A DNA stretch of 64,000 bases from CAYWOS01 sp964459985 (GTDB lineage: Bacteria; Bacillota; Clostridia; Christensenellales; Aristaeellaceae): contig CAYWOS010000001.1 in the NCBI GenBank assembly GCA_964459985.1, forward strand, positions 75,561 through 139,560. The letters run 5' to 3'. Shown piece by piece: positions 53,918 to 62,014 of this stretch. The notes beneath the pieces are model-generated. The model did not search any database, was not told the origin of the DNA, and worked only from the letters and a program-made list of their open reading frames with translations. The position numbers and the translations under genes were made by a program. Each line of letters begins with the position of its first letter. Position 1 is the first letter of the stretch.

Positions 53918-53946
53918 TTGAGTTTGTCCGCGCGGGTCGTTATGAT
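53918..53946 (+). promoter_or_regulatory. sigma-A promoter of the 179-residue gene
   Basis: TTGAGT (53918-53923), 17-base spacer, TATGAT (53941-53946), nearly back-to-back with the divergent promoter at 53886-53914. Confidence 0.65.
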
Positions 53947-53975
53947 AGCGGTATCCTTGGAACGGAGGGATTGCC

Positions 53976-54515
53976 ATGACGCTGTATCACGGAAGCGCGA
54001 CGCCGGACATTACGACCTTGCTCCCCCGGAAGTCCAATCATGAAAAAGCGTATGTTTACCTGACGGATCACGAAACGCTCGCGAAGATTTACGCCCATAA
54101 CCCGCTCACGCCGCCGGACGGATTTTTCACCTACCGCTTCAGCAGCGACGGCAGGCTCCATTACGACGAATATTTCGATCGCGCGCTTGAAACGATCTAC
54201 CAAGGCCGCAAGGGGTATGTCTACGCCTGTGAGTGCCGGGCGACGCCGCTTGCCGGGATGCCATGGATCTATTTGAGCGAAGAACCCGTGCCGGTCGGCG
54301 AATGCCGCGCGATCGACGACCTGTACGAGGATCTTCTGCGCGACGAGGCGGACGGCCGCCTGATCATTCATCGTTTTGCGACGCTGCCCGATTCGTTTAA
54401 AACGACCATCGATCAAATGATCCGGCGCGAAATTGACGACCGCAGCGCGGCCGACGCGCGGGACGACGGGTATTTGGCGTTTCTGCGCCTGCATTTCCCG
54501 CATCTATTCGTTTAG
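53976..54515 (+). CDS. unknown protein, possible ADP-ribosyltransferase-like fold
   Basis: 179 residues, soluble, not assigned to a family with confidence. The N-terminus MTLYHGSATPDITTLLP, followed by AYVYLTDHETLAKIYA, resembles the His (YHGS) and Tyr (YLTD) strands of the HYE clade of ADP-ribosyltransferase-like proteins such as DUF3990. A matching third catalytic residue is not certain; candidates are in VYACECRA or the Glu-rich stretch AIDDLYEDLL. It has its own promoter and GGAGGG upstream of the ATG. Convergent with PBP1A, with 4 bases of overlap. Confidence 0.65.
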   Translation: MTLYHGSATPDITTLLPRKSNHEKAYVYLTDHETLAKIYAHNPLTPPDGFFTYRFSSDGRLHYDEYFDRALETIYQGRKGYVYACECRATPLAGMPWIYLSEEPVPVGECRAIDDLYEDLLRDEADGRLIIHRFATLPDSFKTTIDQMIRREIDDRSAADARDDGYLAFLRLHFPHLFV

Positions 54516-57010
54516 TCGCTCGTCCGCCAGAACATCGACATCGCGTCGTCTTGCGAAGCCGATTCTTTGTTTTCCTTGCTTTCACCGAACAGGAGATCGG
54601 TGATATCGCGCCAGAACGAAGAAGCCGCGCTTTTCGCCTGCGCGATCTGCACCGCCTGCTCGCCTTCGAGCAGAATGCCGTTGTTGAGCAATTCGTAATT
54701 GATGGGAATAATACGGTAGGTGTACACGACGCCAACGTTGGCGCGCGTATCGGTATAGTAGACGGTTTCACCGTTATTCCCGTAGATTTCGTTCAGAATG
54801 ATGCACTCGCCCACGGCGTCGCGCTGGATGCGGAACAGCGCGGCGTCCGACGCCGTGATGACCAGCACGGGCTTGCCGCTATCGTTGTGCGTCACATAAA
54901 ACGCCGAGGGCGTTTTCGGCGCTTTCCAGACGTTGGATACCTTGGTCGGTCGGTTATCGGCATTGAAGATCTCCGTGAGAACATATTGGGCGGGCGTCAG
55001 ATTGCTCGCCAGCATGACTTCGCCCGTCCATTCAATGGCTTTCTTGTCGATTTTGAGCCATACCAAACCATCTGCCTTGAGAAAATCGGGTTTCTCCCTG
55101 CCCTGATAGTAGTTTCGGAACACCTTGGTCGCCAGCGCCGCCGTGTAATCGCCGCCTGACGCCCACGAGGGCAGCTTATGCTTGCTGTCGGGGTTGTCAA
55201 AGCCCATCCAGAAAGCGGTGGAAAGGCTGCTGTTGTACGCCGCCATCCAGATATCGCGGTTGCCGCCCTCCATGTTGACGGTGCCCGTTTTGCCGGCGAT
55301 CGGCAATCCGGCGCCCGACAGCTTGGCGCCCGTGCCGCCGCTTGTCACCGATTGCAGCACGTTGTTCATGATGACGGCCGTTTGCCGCGACAGCACGCGC
55401 GCGCCCGACGGTTCGCGGCGGTAGATTTCCCGTCCGCCCGCGTCGGTGATGGATTCGATGAAATACGGCTCGTAGTACGTCCCGCCGTTGGCAAAGGGCG
55501 CGTACGCGGCGGCGAGCTGGACGGGGGAGACGCCGTAGGTCATCGAGCCGAGCGCAAGGGATAGGTTGCCGTCCATGACGTCGGGCGCCATGCCCACGCT
55601 TTGCAGATAGTTGATCGCCGTTTGCACGCCGATGTCGTTGAGCGTCTCGACGGCGGGCACGTTCAGGCTGTACTTGAGCGCCGTGCGGACGGTGACGTTG
55701 CCGTAATACTGGTATCCGCTGTTGCGCGGCGCGTAATTCCCGAATTTTTTCGGCGTATCGTCGAGCACCGACGCCGCCGTGTAGCCGTGCCACTCCATTG
55801 CGGGCGCGTACACCGCGAGCGGCTTGATCGCCGAGCCGGGCTGACGCTTCATCTGCGTGGCGCGGTTCAGCCCGCGCTGCACAAGATATTCGCGTCCGCC
55901 GACCACGGCGCGCACCGCGCCGTTTTGCACGTCGACGCACGCCATGGCCGACTGCGCCGGCGTGCCGTCGGAGGCGTTGTCGGGGAAATTCGAGGCGATC
56001 AGGTACTGCGCGTCCGCGACGTCCTGCATATCTGTGTCAAGCGCCGTATAGACATTGTACCCGGCGGCGAGCAGCGCTTCCGAAGAGATTCCCAGGACGC
56101 GCTCGGCTTCGTCGAGCGTCGCGTCGATGTACCAGCCGTACTCCGCAGTTTCCTTTGGCGCGTCGGCAAGCGCGATTTCTTCCGAAAGCGCCGCTCGGTA
56201 TTCGGATTCAGATAACATATCGTTCTCGCGCATAACGGAAAGGATATAGCTTCGTCGCGTTGTATTGGCGTCGGCGTTCAGATGCGGCGCGAATGCGGAG
56301 GGCGCTTTGATCACGGCGGCAAGCGTCGCCGCCTGCGCCGTCGAAAGCGAGGAAGCCGATATACCGAAATACGCCCGCGCCGCCGCTTCAATCCCGTATG
56401 CGCCCCGACCGAAGTAGATGAAATTCAAGTACATTTCAAGGATTTCGTCTTTTTCGGCGACCGATTCAAGCTGTAGGGCGAGGTAGATTTCCTCGAGTTT
56501 GCGCGCGACGGTTTTCTGTGTGCTCAAGTGGCTGAGCTTGACGAGCTGCTGCGTGATGGTGCTCGCGCCTTCGGAGTAATCGCCGCTTTTGATGTTGGCG
56601 ATCAGCGCGCCGAAGATTCGCACCGGGTCAAATCCCGGATGCTGATAAAATCGCAGGTCCTCGGCTGCCAGAAAGGCGTCGCGGACATGTTGCGGAATCG
56701 AGGAAAGGGGAATGCTGACGCGATTCTGCGCGCTTTTGATCGACGAAACCTTTGCGCCGTCCTTGTCATACACCGCGCCCGTCTGCGGAAGGCGCGTAAT
56801 TCTGTTCATATCGAGCGTTTGCCAGTCATTGACGTCAAACACGAAATAAAACGCCGCCGCGCCGAAAACGATCAATCCGAGCAGCGCGAGCAGAACGTTG
56901 CGCGCGCGGTGTCGCTTCCCGCGTCGAAGGGCGTCAAGCATGCCGCTTTCTTCTTTTTCAAGCTGCTTTTCCATGTTCCGCACATGCTTACCTTCGCTGT
57001 CCCTGCGCAT
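54512..57010 (-). CDS. pbpA: class A penicillin-binding protein (PBP1A)
   Basis: Bifunctional peptidoglycan synthase, 832 residues. Cytoplasmic tail, one helix (ARNVLLALLGLIVFGAAAFYFVF, about residues 37-59), then a GT51 glycosyltransferase domain with AAEDLRFYQHPGFD (catalytic Glu) and EGASTITQQLVK. The transpeptidase domain shows RQPGSAIKPL (SxxK, active Ser), KYSLNVP (SxN) and AGKTGTVN (KTG). The C-terminus adds a fibronectin-like region (KTPSAFYVTHNDSGKPVLVI) and a Ser/Lys-rich tail. ATG at 57010 with GGAGGG seven bases upstream. The symbol is generic. Confidence 0.93.
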   Translation of the reverse strand: MRRDSEGKHVRNMEKQLEKEESGMLDALRRGKRHRARNVLLALLGLIVFGAAAFYFVFDVNDWQTLDMNRITRLPQTGAVYDKDGAKVSSIKSAQNRVSIPLSSIPQHVRDAFLAAEDLRFYQHPGFDPVRIFGALIANIKSGDYSEGASTITQQLVKLSHLSTQKTVARKLEEIYLALQLESVAEKDEILEMYLNFIYFGRGAYGIEAAARAYFGISASSLSTAQAATLAAVIKAPSAFAPHLNADANTTRRSYILSVMRENDMLSESEYRAALSEEIALADAPKETAEYGWYIDATLDEAERVLGISSEALLAAGYNVYTALDTDMQDVADAQYLIASNFPDNASDGTPAQSAMACVDVQNGAVRAVVGGREYLVQRGLNRATQMKRQPGSAIKPLAVYAPAMEWHGYTAASVLDDTPKKFGNYAPRNSGYQYYGNVTVRTALKYSLNVPAVETLNDIGVQTAINYLQSVGMAPDVMDGNLSLALGSMTYGVSPVQLAAAYAPFANGGTYYEPYFIESITDAGGREIYRREPSGARVLSRQTAVIMNNVLQSVTSGGTGAKLSGAGLPIAGKTGTVNMEGGNRDIWMAAYNSSLSTAFWMGFDNPDSKHKLPSWASGGDYTAALATKVFRNYYQGREKPDFLKADGLVWLKIDKKAIEWTGEVMLASNLTPAQYVLTEIFNADNRPTKVSNVWKAPKTPSAFYVTHNDSGKPVLVITASDAALFRIQRDAVGECIILNEIYGNNGETVYYTDTRANVGVVYTYRIIPINYELLNNGILLEGEQAVQIAQAKSAASSFWRDITDLLFGESKENKESASQDDAMSMFWRTSD

Positions 57011-57160
57011 GAAACACCCTCCGAACCTTTACTGATGCCTTCAGTGTGCCCGAAAAGAGGATGCGATGATTCAAAAGAAATCTGATATGCAAAAGGGAGC
57101 ATGCAAGAGAACGCAATAACGCAATACTTCATTACGCGCAGTCGCCGTCAAATATAAAAC

Positions 57161-57244
57161 ATACCGTATTATATTAAAAGCGTACCGTGTTCTTAATATG
57201 ATATACCGCATTCTATCAATTACATACCATAGTATGCTTTAAAC
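57161..57244 (+). repeat. 21-bp phased repeat array 4 (four units)
   Basis: Units start at 57161 (ATACCGTATTATAT), 57182 (GTACCGTGTTCTTA), 57203 (ATACCGCATTCTAT) and 57224 (ATACCATAGTATGC), exactly 21 apart. The array ends one base before the mazG-like gene's stop codon on the complement. It fills the gap between that gene and the PBP1A leader. Confidence 0.82.
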
Positions 57245-57245
57245 G

Positions 57246-57566
57246 TCAGCGCCCTGATTTAAAACGAATAGCATGTCCGTATTTCTCGCGGTTCATATCT
57301 TCCTTTTCGGAAATCACGCGCTCAAGATCCACGTCATAACAGTTTGCCAGCGCGATAGCATAGTAGATCACGTCCCATAACTCCTCGTCGATCGTGCCTT
57401 TCAGATCGCCGCTTTCCGCGCGCAGGACGTTCTTTCGTATCGCCTTTGCCAGCTCGCCGACCTCCTCCGATAATTTGAGGAAATAGTCTTTTTTGCGCTC
57501 GGGTTGATAATCCTTCGCGCGAATATAGGTTTGCAGATAGCTGATGGTCGTGTTCTTTTCCGTCAT
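57246..57566 (-). CDS. MazG-like nucleotide pyrophosphohydrolase
   Basis: 106-residue all-alpha NTP pyrophosphohydrolase of the MazG/dUTPase-like superfamily, which hydrolyses nucleoside triphosphates to monophosphates and PPi. Metal ligands are in LSEEVGELAKAIRK (ExxE) and TIDEELWDVIYYAIALAN (ExxD). Single-domain size matches small MazG proteins. ATG at 57566 with GAAAGGACGG upstream. Directly followed by 21-bp repeat array 4. Confidence 0.87.
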   Translation of the reverse strand: MTEKNTTISYLQTYIRAKDYQPERKKDYFLKLSEEVGELAKAIRKNVLRAESGDLKGTIDEELWDVIYYAIALANCYDVDLERVISEKEDMNREKYGHAIRFKSGR

Positions 57567-57618
57567 TGTATCCTCGCACCCGTCCTTTCAAGGATTTCGT
57601 CAGCGATTTGGGTTGTCT

Positions 57619-58206
57619 TCACAGGCGCTTGCGCATGACAAGATAACCATCGCATACCTCTGCGCTTGAGAACCCAAGCTTTTCGTACAACCGAACGGGC
57701 CCCATGTGATCCCATTCGTACCGTTCGTCGCGGAGAACGGGGAAACCGACGACGGCGGAATACCCGTTACTCCGCGCGTCGGCGATCACGCGCTCAAGCA
57801 ACGCGGTGGCGATGCCATGACCGCGATACGCGGGCGCGATTTCAAAGCAAACCGCAGCTATTTCATGTTTCTCTTTAGGCGCATGAAAGCGCTCGCCATA
57901 CGGAGCGTCGTCGGGATAGTTTGCGCGATCATTCGCGTTGCACCACCCAATCGCTATTCCATCCGCGTAGGCAAGATACCCGCGAAGAGCGCCGGACGTA
58001 ATCTGCCGCGCGGCGGCGTCACGGGAAATTCTGCCCATATCGCTCGCCTCCGCGCCGGCGTACGCCGCTTGATACTGCGCTTTTGTCATCTGATAAACCT
58101 GACAATAGCAGCGATATGGCGAGCCGTCCGTAAAGGCGCGATGCTCGAAGAAATCAAAGTAGTCGTTCGCGGCTTCGGGAGTGAGCGGTAAAATCTTCAG
58201 ATTCAT
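57619..58206 (-). CDS. GNAT-family acetyltransferase
   Basis: 195-residue GCN5-related N-acetyltransferase. The acetyl-CoA motif A is AVCFEIAPAYRGHGIATALLERVIADARSNG (residues about 115-145; the R-G-H-G-I-A part fits RxxGxG/A). Motif B includes YEWDHMGPVRLYEKLGFSSAEV near the C-terminus. The N-terminal DYFDFFEHRAFTDGSPYRCYCQVYQM resembles GNATs annotated in Clostridia. Acceptor unknown. I use the ATG at 58206, five bases after GGAGG; one codon upstream is a second ATG. Longer frames would run into repeat DNA. Confidence 0.88.
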   Translation of the reverse strand: MNLKILPLTPEAANDYFDFFEHRAFTDGSPYRCYCQVYQMTKAQYQAAYAGAEASDMGRISRDAAARQITSGALRGYLAYADGIAIGWCNANDRANYPDDAPYGERFHAPKEKHEIAAVCFEIAPAYRGHGIATALLERVIADARSNGYSAVVGFPVLRDERYEWDHMGPVRLYEKLGFSSAEVCDGYLVMRKRL

Positions 58207-58404
58207 CATGACCTCCTCTATACGCTTAACAGCGGCATGCACAGCGTGTGTTCTCGAATGACAGGAAACCGCATGATTCAATCGTGGCAGGTGATAGGTG
58301 AACGATTTACTAGATAGGGATTCGTGTATGTTTCGGAAGTCTGCCAATTGTACACATGCCAGCATCAGGCAATCTTGCGTGCTTTGTGAAGATGGCAGCA
58401 TTGA

Positions 58405-58790
58405 CCGACAACCACGTGAATCGTTTGATGCTACCAACCGCATGTGTTCCGTGGAAGCAGACAGTCGCACCTCTTGATAACATTTACCGTGTGCATTCTG
58501 TGGCGGTAGACAGTCGCGCCTCTTGATGCGTGCATTCCGTTGAGGCAGACAACCTCGTGAATCGTTTGAAGACACCAACCACATGCGTTCTATGGAGGCA
58601 GGCAGCCGCGGCTCTTAATGACATTTGCCGCGTGCGTCCCGTGGAGGCAGGCAGCCGCACCTCTTGATGGCATTTATCGCGTGCATTCCGAGTAGATCGT
58701 AAACCTCGTGAATCGTTTGAAGACACCAATCACATGCGTTCTATGGAGGCAGGCAGCCGCGCCTCTTGATGCATACAATCCTGAGAGAAC
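58405..58790. repeat. nested tandem repeats, 49-bp units in a ~145-bp higher-order repeat
   Basis: GAATCGTTTGA near 58421, 58559 and 58710 heads three related blocks that continue CACATGCGTTCTATGGAGGC and end CCTCTTGATG. Within the blocks CTCTTGAT is spaced 49 bases (58471 to 58520; 58612 to 58661). The gap 58207-59273 contains no convincing gene; 58791-59220 is A+T-rich with no other structure I could name. Confidence 0.8.
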
Positions 58791-59229
58791 TACAACCTCC
58801 TCATGTCTTGATATCGCCACAATTGTGCGCATTCAGAGGACTGGCAAGCCCGTGACTCGATGGCCGCGTGCGGTTCAGCGTGACAGACAGGCATAAGCGT
58901 TCTTACCGATAGACGTCCGTACGCATTTTCGATCCGGCGACGTATGGGCAGAAGGATCTCGATAATAAAGTTCCTTCGCTTTTTCGGAATACCACGCTGT
59001 ATGTTATTCTATGTGTAGATAACCAACGGATACCGCCAAGGCCTCTCAATCCATCGGCTTTCAAAACAGAATACCGTATGTTCGTCAGCGTGGATTATGG
59101 ATACCGTCCAATCATGCGGAAAGACTTTCGGTTTTCCGAAACATTATAACATATTTTACATCTCTTGGCGTTGTTTCCATAGAATAATTCCTATAATGAA
59201 TCTGTCAGCAGGTATAGCGTTCGATCAGG

Positions 59230-59273
59230 AATAAACACGTCGCCAATTGGGAAATAAACACGTTGCCAATCGG
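59230..59273. repeat. direct repeat just upstream of the rnpB promoter
   Basis: AATAAACACGTCGCCAAT and AATAAACACGTTGCCAAT are tandem copies 23 bases apart (59230 and 59253), ending at the -35 box of the RNase P RNA promoter. They could be paired regulator sites; nothing more can be said. Confidence 0.6.
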
Positions 59274-59302
59274 TTGACTTTATCGATCAATCATGCTATC
59301 CT
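59274..59302 (+). promoter_or_regulatory. promoter of the RNase P RNA gene
   Basis: TTGACT (59274-59279), 17-base spacer, TATCCT (59297-59302). Predicted start near 59310 coincides with the first base of the P1 helix. Confidence 0.75.
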
Positions 59303-59310
59303 AACAACGC

Positions 59311-59652
59311 ACTCAAGGCGGTTGAATGGTCGCGTGCCGAAAGGCATGAGGAAAGTCCGAGCACCACAGGGCGGAATGCCAGCTAACGGCTGGTGGAGGC
59401 GACTCCAAGGCAAGTGCAACAGAGAGATACCGCCGCTTTCGGGCGGTAAGGGTGGAAAGGTGCGGTAAGAGCGCACCGGCGGGACTGGCAACTTTCCCGT
59501 CATGTAAACCCCATTCGGTGCAAGATCCCGGGAGCGCACAGGGCGGCCCGTCCTGCTCCCAACGTATCGCTTGAGCGGCTTGGCGACTTGCCGCCCAGAT
59601 AGATGACCATTTTCAACAGAACTCGGCTTACAGGCCGCGCTTGAGTGTTTTT
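59311..59652 (+). ncRNA. rnpB: RNase P RNA (bacterial class A)
   Basis: Catalytic RNA that removes the 5' leader from tRNA precursors. Universally conserved segments appear in order: GAGGAAAGTCCGAGC (P4 5' strand, about 59350), CACAGGGC, AGTGCAACAGAGAGATACCGCC, TAAGGGTGGAAAGGTGCGGTAAGAGCGCACC split around 59450-59480, GATAGATGACCAT and CAACAGAACTCGGCTTA (P4 3' strand region). The ends ACTCAAGGCGG and CCGCGCTTGAGT pair as P1, followed by TTTTT as terminator. About 340 bases, normal for class A. Confidence 0.95.
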
Positions 59653-60084
59653 GTATGCATAATTCGTAAAGTCCCCATTTCTATGGGTAATCCTATGAGA
59701 CAATACCGATATCCTTGCCTGGATATAGGGAACGCTGTTGTGGCACGCAGATGAGCCGGTCCTTATCTTGTTTTTCGGAATCCGAACACAGCGCACGACA
59801 GTATCGCCGAGTGTATTTGATCAAATCGATCCGATTGTGCGATGTTACCGCGAATTGTAGGATTTTTCATGGCGCAAGCGCGGTGACATCATAACCGCTC
59901 CGCGACGCGGCAGGAAATGCGATCACCATGTGCTTACCATAACGTAAGGAATTGCGTTATAAAAGCGCTCGAAGAAACTCATCTGACAGCGATTTGCGCG
60001 CGAATGCTGGCGGTCACGCGCTCAACCGCATGAATCGGCAATCCTCATCCGGGAATTAATGAATGACGTCACAAGTACGTTCGT
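59653..60084. other. gap between rnpB and ridA without recognised gene
   Basis: 432 bases with no plausible coding frame, ribosome site or known RNA. A small hairpin (ATATCC at 59709, GGATAT at 59721) is the only visible structure. Confidence 0.5.
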
Positions 60085-60471
60085 TTATTCTATGCCCCTG
60101 TAAGCGATCGCATCGATCTGCAATTGTAAACCGTTCTCGCCGCCTTGATGTGCAAATTCGGTGGCAATGGTTTTCCGAGCGGGGTATTTCCCCTTGAAGC
60201 GTTCCTTGAAAACCTTTTCCATCGCGGGGATATTCCATGGGTCCCGCATCAGCACATCGACCTTGACGACCGCCTCCAGATTAAGCCCGATTGTCGAAAG
60301 GCGCGCCTCCAGATGATCAAGCGCGCCGTTTACCTGTGCCTCCGTATTCTGCCCGATATTACCGGCGCAAAAGGTCACAAACACAAAACCGCCCGCTTCG
60401 ACCATTTCAGAATATGCGTACTCTGTGGCAAGCCGTTCGTCAAGATTTGTCCTGATAATTGAGCTGCTCAT
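60085..60471 (-). CDS. ridA: RidA-family enamine/imine deaminase
   Basis: RidA (YjgF/YER057c/UK114) protein of 128 residues, trimeric in homologues. The best-studied members hydrolyse reactive 2-aminoacrylate formed by PLP enzymes. Visible features: VEAGGFVFVTFCAGNIGQNTEAQVNGALDHLEARLSTIGLNLEAVVKVDVLMRDPW spread over residues 25-80 and KYPARKTIATEFA near 105, where the catalytic Arg is expected. The central Cys (FCAGN) occupies the position often used by RidA. GGAGGAATCTTT precedes the ATG. Confidence 0.88.
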   Translation of the reverse strand: MSSSIIRTNLDERLATEYAYSEMVEAGGFVFVTFCAGNIGQNTEAQVNGALDHLEARLSTIGLNLEAVVKVDVLMRDPWNIPAMEKVFKERFKGKYPARKTIATEFAHQGGENGLQLQIDAIAYRGIE

Positions 60472-60742
60472 AAAGATTCCTCCTTTTTTGCTAACGTATA
60501 TATCTGAGATTTCTTCGGTCGGAACCGATTATCCGGCCCCATAGAAACAGACTGCGGAAGGGGAGTAATACCGTATCTGCGGAATCCGGTCAACGGTTAC
60601 GGAAGCATTATGACGCACAAAACATCGCTTTGAATGGATAAATGATCAGACAGGCGCATCACCATTATCATGTTTGGATAGCGTGTACATTCATTATCAC
60701 CGGGTTGCTATGTGCCTCGAACAGAATGTACGTTTCAGCAGA

Positions 60743-61354
60743 TTAATACAATGTCCGATATACCGCTTTGACTTTGCCGATGATCTGCACTTGATCAAAG
60801 TACATCGGCGGCATGGTGGAATTCTCTGGCTGCAGGCGAATGCGTCCGGGCTCCTTGTAATAGCGCTTGACCGTCGCTTCGTCATCGATCAACGCAACGA
60901 TGATATCGCCGTTTTGCGCGTTGACTTGACGCTGAACAACGATATAGTCGCCGTCCATGATACCCGCGTTGATCATGCTCTCGCCGTGCACATTCAATAC
61001 GAAATTTTCGCCTTCGCCAAGCAAATCACCGGGAAGTGTGATATAATCCTGAATGTCCTCTTCCGCGAGAATGGGGGAACCGGCGGCGACGTTCCCGACG
61101 ATAGGGATGCTTTGCTGATCGTCGCGCCGCTCGCGACTCGCATGCAGATCAATGGTGCGCGGCTTCATCGCAGCACGGTGCAGCATCCCTTTCTTCTCAA
61201 GACGCGTTAGATGACCATGCACGGTCGACGTGGATTTCAACCCGACCGCTTCGCCAATCTCACGGACGGACGGCGCATAACCATTTTCTTCCGTGTAATC
61301 CTTGATATATTGAAGAATGATCAATTGCGTGTCTCCATGCGGTCTTCTTGGCAT
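60743..61354 (-). CDS. lexA: SOS transcriptional repressor LexA
   Basis: LexA repressor-protease, 203 residues, the standard length. N-terminal winged helix: QLIILQYIKDYTEENGYAPSVREIGEAVGLKSTSTVHGHL. The self-cleavage site is the Ala-Gly bond in VGNVAAGSP, the catalytic Ser lies in VHGESMINAGI near 127 and the Lys in ALIDDEATVKRYY near 164. I start at the ATG at 61354 (MPRRPHGD); upstream in-frame codons belong to the leader. Its promoter carries a LexA box (61602-61615), giving autoregulation. dinB (15705 box) is a second likely target in this window. Confidence 0.94.
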   Translation of the reverse strand: MPRRPHGDTQLIILQYIKDYTEENGYAPSVREIGEAVGLKSTSTVHGHLTRLEKKGMLHRAAMKPRTIDLHASRERRDDQQSIPIVGNVAAGSPILAEEDIQDYITLPGDLLGEGENFVLNVHGESMINAGIMDGDYIVVQRQVNAQNGDIIVALIDDEATVKRYYKEPGRIRLQPENSTMPPMYFDQVQIIGKVKAVYRTLY

Positions 61355-61590
61355 CGGGATCACCATCCTCTCTGCGCTGCATTCAGAAATCGTTATAAGT
61401 AAAAATGGGCGGAAGTTGAGCAAGAGATTCACGAAAGGGGAGACTGGTGGATGATGGATACGGGAGCACCGATTCACCTACATACATATTTGGAATGCTT
61501 GACGGCAAGGGAATTCGCGCGGCGTTCGCATGGGACTGCGTATATTGAGCAGCGTACCGAACGCAATGATGCAATATGATTCCCAAGAAC

Positions 61591-61619
61591 AGTATAACAT
61601 GCAAACATATGTTTGTAAA
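61591..61619 (-). promoter_or_regulatory. sigma-A promoter of lexA
   Basis: Minus strand TTTACA (61614-61619), 17-base spacer, TATACT (61591-61596). The spacer contains the LexA palindrome. Confidence 0.75.
61602..61615. promoter_or_regulatory. LexA box between lexA and the Cys-rich gene
   Basis: CAAACATATGTTTG is a perfect palindrome, differing from the Gram-positive SOS box CGAACATATGTTCG only by a symmetrical G-to-A change. It overlaps the lexA promoter spacer and lies 54 bases upstream of the divergent Cys-rich gene. Confidence 0.75.
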
Positions 61620-61668
61620 GTAGGGTTTTATAACTATTATTCTATGAAATGATAAAGGAGATAGAATC

Positions 61669-61902
61669 ATGGCAGGGGAGAGTTGTCCAAAACAATGTGT
61701 GCTTTACTCGCGGGAGTGCATTGATTGCGGCGAGTGCAATCGCTGTGATCTCGATCCGAGCAAACAGTGTGACAATTGCATGAAATGCGTAAATAACGGC
61801 AAGGATTATCGGGCTGTTGTGATTGATGATATATGTTTGCCCGGTTCATCAGAATATCACGGCAATAGTTCAGATGCGGATGTTCGCGACGCGCAAGCTT
61901 AA
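61669..61902 (+). CDS. Cys-rich mini-protein divergent from lexA
   Basis: 77 residues with ten Cys. The core CIDCGECNRCDLDPSKQC has Cys at 17, 20, 23, 26 and 34, continued by CDNCMKC (34, 37, 40); others are at 6, 10 and 56. The spaced CxxCxxCxxC pattern suggests a metal site, either Fe-S or zinc, but it does not match a standard ferredoxin with its Pro after the last Cys. The C-terminal half (YRAVVIDDICLPGSSEYHG) may be a small folded tail. Strong ribosome site AAAGGAG before the ATG. Shares the regulatory gap with lexA, so SOS control is possible. I do not know its function. Confidence 0.8.
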   Translation: MAGESCPKQCVLYSRECIDCGECNRCDLDPSKQCDNCMKCVNNGKDYRAVVIDDICLPGSSEYHGNSSDADVRDAQA

Positions 61903-61924
61903 CCTCGCCATATGCACGCTTTAC

Positions 61925-61987
61925 ATACCTTATTCTATATTTAGCGTACATAATTCTATATTTAACATACCATAGCATTAACTTCAC
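61925..61987 (+). repeat. 21-bp phased repeat array 5 (three units)
   Basis: Units start at 61925 (ATACCTTATTCTAT), 61946 (GTACATAATTCTAT) and 61967 (ATACCATAGCATTA), exactly 21 apart. It fills the gap between the Cys-rich gene's stop (61902) and the converging recombinase stop (62015). Confidence 0.8.
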
Positions 61988-62014
61988 ATAGGCGCTTATG
62001 TTCTGATGCGTGCA

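Noticed and set aside
58987..59110. Scattered ATACC motifs (58987, 59071, 59101)
   Set aside because: GAATACCGTATG at 59069 resembles the core, but distances are not multiples of 21, so I do not count it as an array.
59247..59539. Short open frames on both strands
   Set aside because: They lie inside the RNase P RNA gene.
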